A stretch of 64,000 nucleotides of DNA from Branchiostoma lanceolatum. Its lineage: Eukaryota > Chordata > Leptocardii > Amphioxiformes > Branchiostomatidae. Under the pieces are notes generated by a model that was not told where the DNA came from, ran no database searches, and worked only from the letters and a program-made list of their open reading frames with translations. The DNA lies in NCBI RefSeq assembly GCF_035083965.1, contig NC_089723.1, positions 29,701,193 to 29,765,192 of the forward strand, given 5' to 3'. Each line of letters opens with the position of its first letter. Position 1 is the stretch's first letter. The position numbers and the translations under genes are program-made. Below, piece after piece: positions 60,201 to 64,000 of the stretch.

Positions 60201-62389
60201 TTGTACGACCTTGTCCACCCCGATGATGTGGAGAAGGTTCGTGAGCAGCTCAGCACCGCGGAGAACCCCAATCAGGGGCGTATTCTGGACCTCAAGAGTA
60301 AGGCCTTTCTCTGCCTTTTAGACCGTGTTGATTTGATTATATGGATAATGTCCTCTGGGGACCCCAAAGCTGATGCGAGTGTGCAGAAAAAAAGTTGCCT
60401 TCGTTAATGGAATCTACGTCATCAGGAAGGATGAAGGAAACTAAACACACAGAGTGTGGTATACCAAAATATGGATTGTTCATTTTTGTTTTTTTTAAAC
60501 TTCTTTTTGGCTCTAGAAGTGACTTTGATATATTCAACGACGTTAGTATCCATGTCCCTGAATATTTTTTTGGATTTTTTTTAATTTTGCAGCAGCTTTT
60601 TACAATTTTACAGTATGGCCGAAAACATTTTTTTGTCAAATATTGATGTGCACACGAATGTCATCCATATGATCAAATCAGTGGGGTCGTGTGGCGCAAC
60701 GGCAGAGCGTTTGACTCAGAATCAAGAGGTCCCGAGTTCGAATCCTGTCATGTCACCGATCTTGTGCCCTTGGGAAAGGCACTTTACACGACTTTCCTCA
60801 CTCCACCCAGGTGTAAATGGGTACCTGACTTCGGTCGGGGAAAGTCGTATTGAGGTCACCTGGTGGCGCCGAATGGCAGCCGCCCAGACCCTTGCGACAG
60901 TTCCACAAAATGCAAGTGTGGAATAGATATTATATATGTTGTGTATTATGTGAAACCTGTAATACCCTGCATCAATTCAGCGCTAGAAAGGCTGCCATTG
61001 CGGGTAATTTCTGACCAATAAAAAACCAATATGGCCTTATATGTAAACCATGACCTTTCCTGATGTACAGTACCATTATGGTTGCAACATCAATTAGCAA
61101 TATTTGAGGCATAGGTCAGATAGATAAAACTGTTCGCAGAAATCGGGAGATGAGCCTATGACCTTTTCAGGTGTACCATTACTACTGTAATTAGTACTAC
61201 TAGGGGCATAGGTCATGTAGATATAACTGTTCTCAGAAAACAGAGCTAGAGAGAAGGGCCTTTCGGTGGCATATGTCACAGTAGAGATGATACATGTAGG
61301 TTATGTATATCTATCTGTTCTCAGAAACCAAGAGATGTGCCTTTGAAAAAGAAGGATGCTGTACCCATTACGAATTTGACGTTATCTGATGTGTAGTTGC
61401 TACAGTCACAGTAACTAGTAATTAGTACTATTGGAGGCATACAGGTCATTTAGATGTAACAGAAGACAGACAGAAGAGCCTTTGAAAAAGAAGCAGTGTG
61501 ACACTATATAATTGTACTAAACAGTAATTAGAAATATTGGAAGCATACAATCATGAACTTGTACATGTAGTTATACTGTTCAGTTCGGTTCATCCTTTGT
61601 TGTGAGGTGACACATGTTAAATGTGCTGCAAGGCTTTTCTCAGTTTGATGATGAAATTGCCTTTTATTTGGGATGGCATGTGACCAGTAAATATTTCTTT
61701 AGACTGAGTATGAAAAACTGAGTGCTAGCAGTAGTGAAGTTAAAAGTCCTACTATTAAAGCACCAAACAGTTGACTTCTTCGATACAAACTCTAGTTCAG
61801 TACAAAGAAACACTGACAATGATTGTGGCATGTGATGTGCTGAGTTAAAACCTATCCTCCTTTCTTTTCAGCTGGAACAGTGAAGAAAGAAGGGCACCAG
61901 TGTAAGTACACTGTACTTTGGACTTATGATGATTTTAAACTGTATGATGATTTTAAACTGCTTGTTTATATGCCTTGACTTGAATCTTTTTATCCACTGT
62001 AAAAATGAATGTTGAATGTGCTTCATCTTTTCTTGTCAGCTTTTCTGTTGAAGGTACTATAAGTGTGGAACAGTGTGTATGGAAACTTCAAGGCAATAAC
62101 TGTCAGTATGACAAATATGAGGAATGTGTATACAAGAAACAAACAGTATAGGCAGCAAATAGAATGTTTCCCCCCATCTGTTTTTCTACAGCGTCCATTC
62201 GTCTGTGCATGGGGTCCCGCCGTGGGTTTATCTGTCGTATGAGGGTCGGCAACGCCATCCACGACCCTTCCCAGCATTCCCGGCTCGCTCACATCCGACA
62301 GCGGAATGGTCTGGGTCCGCCGGGGAAGGATGGGGATCAGTATGCCGTGGTACACTGCACGGGATACATCAAGTCATGGCCGCCTACCG
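39187..62389 (+). CDS. ARNT: ARNT (HIF-1beta), 5' part of the gene
   Basis: Exons 39187-39241, 50032-50125, 54670-54735, 56693-56740, 58188-58345, 58907-58986, 59517-59609, 60180-60297, 61872-61901 and 62192-62389 join in consistent phase to 313 residues. An in-frame stop at 39070-39072 with no ATG between supports 39187 as the start. The basic region [20 protein letters not shown] and helix-loop-helix [20 protein letters not shown] match vertebrate ARNT almost exactly. PAS-A follows: [53 protein letters not shown] and [18 protein letters not shown] is the common dimer partner of AHR, HIF-alpha, SIM and similar proteins in the nucleus. PAS-B and the C-terminus lie beyond the window. Confidence 0.96.
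41673..41882. mobile_element. MITE, tactgtaaatgc family, copy 3
   Basis: Begins tactgtatttaag, ends gcatttctgcatttacagta. Internal ggagtgtttgcagtggtttt is shared with the copy at 24660. Confidence 0.75.
42545..43276. mobile_element. AT-rich TIR element
   Basis: The left end has gatgtgatagagtcc and gagtcaccgcaagggtt. The right end has aaccctcgcggtgactc and accatcacatg, the inverse. The interior is very AT-rich, with repeated aatggtagaaaatggt. No transposase. Exact ends are uncertain. Confidence 0.6.
43590..44545. repeat. Diverged repeat with gtgcacc motifs
   Basis: Two adjacent near-copies of aactgggtgcaattttgtatgcacctttgtg-type sequence at 43587-43700 (about 85 bp apart), then gtgcactggtgcacc and a related stretch at 44450-44530. 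Similar wording occurs in the element at 58389-58794. Confidence 0.45.
44725..45223. mobile_element. 500-bp TIR element, aaagtatgcac ends
   Basis: The left end tacagtattttcttgattaa and agtatgcacccc is matched inverted by gtgcatactttattcgagac and aatacggta at the right. A second inner pair (aaagtacgcaccc at 44761 and 45133) occurs in the same orientation. Non-coding. Confidence 0.6.
49755..49993 (-). mobile_element. tRNA-derived SINE (reverse)
   Basis: On the minus strand 49993-49945 reads GGTGGTCTAGTGGTTACGGT and GGGTTTGAACCCGG, good A- and B-boxes. A body with ctgggaaagacacc and an agaacccaccacac stretch follows. It lies just before ARNT exon 2. Confidence 0.65.
50032..50125 (+). CDS. ARNT: ARNT exon 2
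   Basis: Acceptor tatttcag, donor AAGGA|gtgagt. Ser-rich segment then a basic [10 protein letters not shown] stretch that may act as a nuclear localisation signal. Confidence 0.82.
50501..51740. mobile_element. hAT-type DNA transposon, non-autonomous
   Basis: Ends cagtgttctcgccagc and its perfect inverse gctggcgagaacactg. Flanking eight bases are tttaggaa (50493-50500) and tgtaggaa (51741-51748), seven of eight identical, the hAT signature length. A second inverted pair inside has cccgtcat and atgacggg. ORFs at 50969-51253 and 51361-51603 (minus) do not look like a transposase. Confidence 0.82.
51937..52723. mobile_element. Harbinger-like transposon with a Myb/SANT-like ORF
   Basis: Left end gaccccgttcacactcattt extends as a perfect inverted repeat for about 53 bp with the right end. 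AAA flanks both sides as a candidate 3-bp target duplication. Many tcgcgat motifs cluster under both ends. A minus-strand ORF encodes a Myb/SANT-like segment (see 52170-52328). PIF/Harbinger elements typically encode a Myb-like protein plus a nuclease; the nuclease is absent here. Confidence 0.72.
52170..52328 (-). CDS. Transposon Myb/SANT-like DNA-binding ORF (fragment)
   Basis: From the Met at 52328, [20 protein letters not shown] continues [20 protein letters not shown]. The W...EE..LI.IW pattern is that of trihelix/Myb-SANT-like domains of Harbinger elements. About 52 codons, then a stop; the third helix is incomplete. Confidence 0.5.
   Translation of the reverse strand: MPKKKNKTPSATSVGGRWRDEETRVLIAIWGREEVQAKLGKCHRKRDIYRTK
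54670..54735 (+). CDS. ARNT: ARNT exon 3
   Basis: Acceptor ttttgcag, donor GCCAG|gtgagg. Encodes [20 protein letters not shown], comparable to the acidic LDFDDDGEGNSKF segment in vertebrate ARNT. Confidence 0.85.
54736..58187. other. ARNT introns 3 and 4
   Basis: Flank the 48-nt exon 4. ORFs at 54803-55117 and 56541-56873 overlap no conserved exon apart from the 56693-56740 segment. Nothing else identified. Confidence 0.4.
56693..56740 (+). CDS. ARNT: ARNT exon 4 (48 nt, phase-symmetric)
   Basis: Acceptor tttgtcag, donor GCAAG|gtgggt. Encodes [16 protein letters not shown], matching NDKERFAR just before the vertebrate bHLH. Phase 2 on both sides and divisible by three, so it can be skipped without a frameshift. 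Confidence 0.85.
58188..58345 (+). CDS. ARNT: ARNT exon 5 (bHLH)
   Basis: Acceptor ctcttgcag, donor CAGAG|gtgagt. Contains the whole DNA-binding basic region with His, Glu and the Arg cluster that contact the GTG half of the E-box, plus both helices. Confidence 0.97.
58389..58794. mobile_element. TIR element with cagggctcga ends
   Basis: Begins cagggctcgagattcatttt and ends tatttcgagccctg. Internal ggtgcactggtgc motifs occur near both ends in inverted arrangement. aatga precedes the left end and follows the right. The ends resemble hAT-type MITEs. It sits 44 bp after the bHLH exon. Confidence 0.6.
58907..58986 (+). CDS. ARNT: ARNT exon 6
   Basis: Acceptor ttctgccag, donor CTGGAG|gtaagg. [20 protein letters not shown] leads into PAS-A. 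Confidence 0.95.
59517..59609 (+). CDS. ARNT: ARNT exon 7 (PAS-A)
   Basis: Acceptor tttgtag, donor TCACAG|gttagt, 31 codons in phase 0. Core PAS strands [20 protein letters not shown]. Confidence 0.95.
59610..60179. other. ARNT intron 7
   Basis: No feature recognised. Confidence 0.4.
60180..60297 (+). CDS. ARNT: ARNT exon 8 (PAS-A)
   Basis: Acceptor catttccag, donor CTCAAGA|gtaagg. [20 protein letters not shown] followed by [19 protein letters not shown]. Confidence 0.95.
60298..61871. other. ARNT intron 8, other content
   Basis: Contains the SINE at 60682 and, at 61060-61600, four or five worn repeats of about 120 bp with text like ggcataggtcatgtagatat and gagccttt, a degenerate tandem array. 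Confidence 0.5.
60682..60925 (+). mobile_element. tRNA-derived SINE, full length
   Basis: Head GTGGCGCAACGGCAGAGCGT and GAGTTCGAATCC look like the A- and B-boxes of a tRNA gene. The body cttgggaaaggcactttaca, ctttcctcactccacccagg and tgtaaatgggtacctg resembles the L2/MIR-type 3' tail known from vertebrates. It ends near cacaaaatgcaagtgtggaa. The reverse copy at 25780-26087 confirms a dispersed family. Confidence 0.8.
61872..61901 (+). CDS. ARNT: ARNT exon 9 (30-nt microexon)
   Basis: Acceptor cttttcag, donor CCAGT|gtaagt. Encodes [10 protein letters not shown], equal to TGTVKKEGQQ in vertebrate ARNT; phase 1 in and out. Confidence 0.92.
62192..62389 (+). CDS. ARNT: ARNT exon 10 (end of PAS-A)
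   Basis: Acceptor tttctacag, donor CTACCG|gtaagg. [20 protein letters not shown] to [16 protein letters not shown]. The next exon is not in the window. Confidence 0.96.
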
Positions 62390-64000
62390 GTAAGGGCTGT
62401 ACCAAATAAACATCTAGGGGGCAAGGCAACAGTCTGCAAATGTATTTCCTTAGAATATATCAGTTAACAGTAACAACTTGGCAGTGAAAAACATAACCCT
62501 GTTATGCTAAACAAGCCTGTTGTGTTATATGTTACAAAAAGTTGGAAATTCCTTTTTCCAGTTTGGTATCATAGTCTGGCTGCGAATTAAAACATGAACA
62601 AAATTGCAATGTTTCTGTAGTGCAAAGGAAGAGCAGAAAATTGAGTTTGAAGTAACAATTCTACTGTTTCAGGTTTTAGACTTGTATTGGAAAAAAAGTA
62701 CACTTGGTCGGTCAGTTTTCAGACTGCTGTCTTCCCTTTTTTGTCTGTGTGAAAAAAAGCATTGAAAACTAGTCACATTGTAGATACATGTACGTGTTAC
62801 ATGCAAACAGGTGCTTCAGACCCTACATGTAGATCTTTTCACAGATCCCATTGCCTGCTGAGAGAGGTGAGGCACTATGGGTATCACAGGGGCAACATCA
62901 TGGTACCGGGTAATGTTGTTTGTCCTCTGCACTACCCATAGTGCCCTGCGTCTTCCAGCAGGCAATGGGATCCATGAAAAGGATTATGCACAAGTTCCAG
63001 GCTATTGTATAGCTGGAGGTTATATCATTAGAGTCCCCCAAAAAACTTTGGTATTTAGTGTATATAAGTTCCATCTGATATTCAACTATTGTGACATTGA
63101 TACCCCCTCATTCACTGTGTGTATAGTTTCTTGTTATGTTGCTGAATATATGCTACTCCTCACTATCACCCCACCTAACCAACATTTTTTGTTCACTCTC
63201 TGATTAAATTCTTAACACAGCAGTGAATGTATGACCTTCCTGTAACTAAAATAGATGCTAGTATGTCTGCCTATTGTATGTCTACCTTTTTCCTTAAAGT
63301 TAGTCTAAGAGTTTCTGTAAGAGGTTTATATTTTCTACTTGCATGAGGCAGTTATGTTGTGGACGTTTAGAAATAATAAAAGTAGGCAAAAGTATTTATG
63401 AACTCAAGGTACCAGGACTGGTTGTATGATGGCTTTGGTGTAATGCCAGGTGAAGGCAGTGATATCTGAAGTCACACTGCAGGACCTAAGTTCAGGGCTT
63501 AGCTTTAGATTACTTATTTCATTTTAGGTGTCATAAAATAGAGTTGTAAGACAACTGTGAAAATCATTAGCTTGCTTAATAAGAGCATTTTCTTCTGAGT
63601 TTGAGGTCTAAATCATATTAGAAACCTAACCTACTCCAAAAAAGGTAGACTAGTTCTAGGAAGTAGTCATTTCTGAATTTAGTTAAACTCAGTGTCCGTC
63701 ACCCATACATTGTAGAACACAGTATCGGTGCTAACTGTCCTTTTGTTAGGGGTTAAACTTAAACAAGGCAGCTTAAAACATTATAAGTCTTCATTTTTCT
63801 TAACTTAAATAATTCTTTTTTGTGGGCATTATTTACTAATTCCTCTTCCTTCATACTTGCAGAAACTGTTTTTTTTTTTCATTTTCCCTTCAGTATATCA
63901 TTTTAATGTTTCTAGTTCAGGGATGACCAAATGAATACATCATAAGTCCATCCCCCAAAGTAGTGCATGCTGCTTGTGATTGTAAGCACGAATGAATGGC
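62390..64000. other. ARNT intron 10 (to window end)
   Basis: No further ARNT exon was found. The foldback MITE at 62832-62984 is the only element recognised. Confidence 0.5.
62832..62984. mobile_element. Foldback MITE, cccattgcctgctg family, copy 2
   Basis: Arms gatcttttcacagatcccat and atgggatccatgaaaaggat, with ggcactatgggta and tacccatagtgcc completing a stem of about 50 bp. Relative of 21145-21356. Confidence 0.75.

Noticed and set aside
60683..60755. Free-standing tRNA gene
   Set aside because: The tRNA-like head continues directly into a SINE body, lacks clean acceptor-stem pairing, and has a dispersed relative at 25780-26087.
1..64000. CRISPR arrays, bacterial operons, phage or plasmid features
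   Set aside because: Gene structure is clearly that of an animal nuclear genome and no regularly spaced short direct repeats of that kind were seen.

Overview
The window looks like invertebrate-chordate nuclear DNA, most likely a cephalochordate (amphioxus-like) genome. The reasons are intron-rich genes with short GT-AG exons, an ARNT bHLH/PAS protein and a single HOMER gene very close to their vertebrate counterparts, a tandem-array-type UDP-glycosyltransferase, and introns packed with small terminal-inverted-repeat (TIR) transposons and tRNA-derived SINEs. The species call is inference. Exons were read by eye from frame, splice sites and protein similarity, with phases checked by hand.

Left third (1-17980): an old tandem segmental duplication on the minus strand. 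Copy A (1 to about 6270) and copy B (about 11240-17110) each carry an unrecognised small gene with a basic N-terminus, a short hydrophobic segment and a proline-rich tail. A third, truncated copy C follows (about 16850-17980). A complete four-exon UDP-glucuronosyl/glycosyltransferase gene (6756-9086, minus) lies between A and B, flanked by direct repeats belonging to the duplication unit. Copy A has a frameshift in its proline-rich exon and two transposon insertions whose empty sites are preserved in copy B.

Middle (20535-38517, minus): a HOMER-family postsynaptic scaffold gene. It has exons for MG, the EVH1 domain, a linker and a C-terminal coiled coil ending at 20535. The exon that closes EVH1 is duplicated. 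The upstream version runs into a stop followed by AATAAA, so the gene can plausibly make a short coiled-coil-less form comparable to vertebrate Homer1a as well as the long form.

Right (39187-62389 and beyond, plus): ARNT (HIF-1beta), ten coding exons from the first Met through bHLH and PAS-A. The rest of the protein lies beyond the window. HOMER and ARNT start codons are about 670 bp apart, head to head, across a CpG-containing region with repeated TCTCGCGA-type motifs and an NRF1-like site, so a shared bidirectional promoter is likely.

Introns and intergenic DNA contain many recognisable elements: two hAT-like elements with target-site duplications (27851-29427, 50501-51740), a Harbinger-like element carrying a Myb/SANT-like ORF (51937-52723), several foldback MITEs, a 5'-truncated non-LTR retrotransposon (4465-5034) and tRNA-headed SINEs. 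No CRISPR array, rRNA gene or convincing free-standing tRNA gene was seen.
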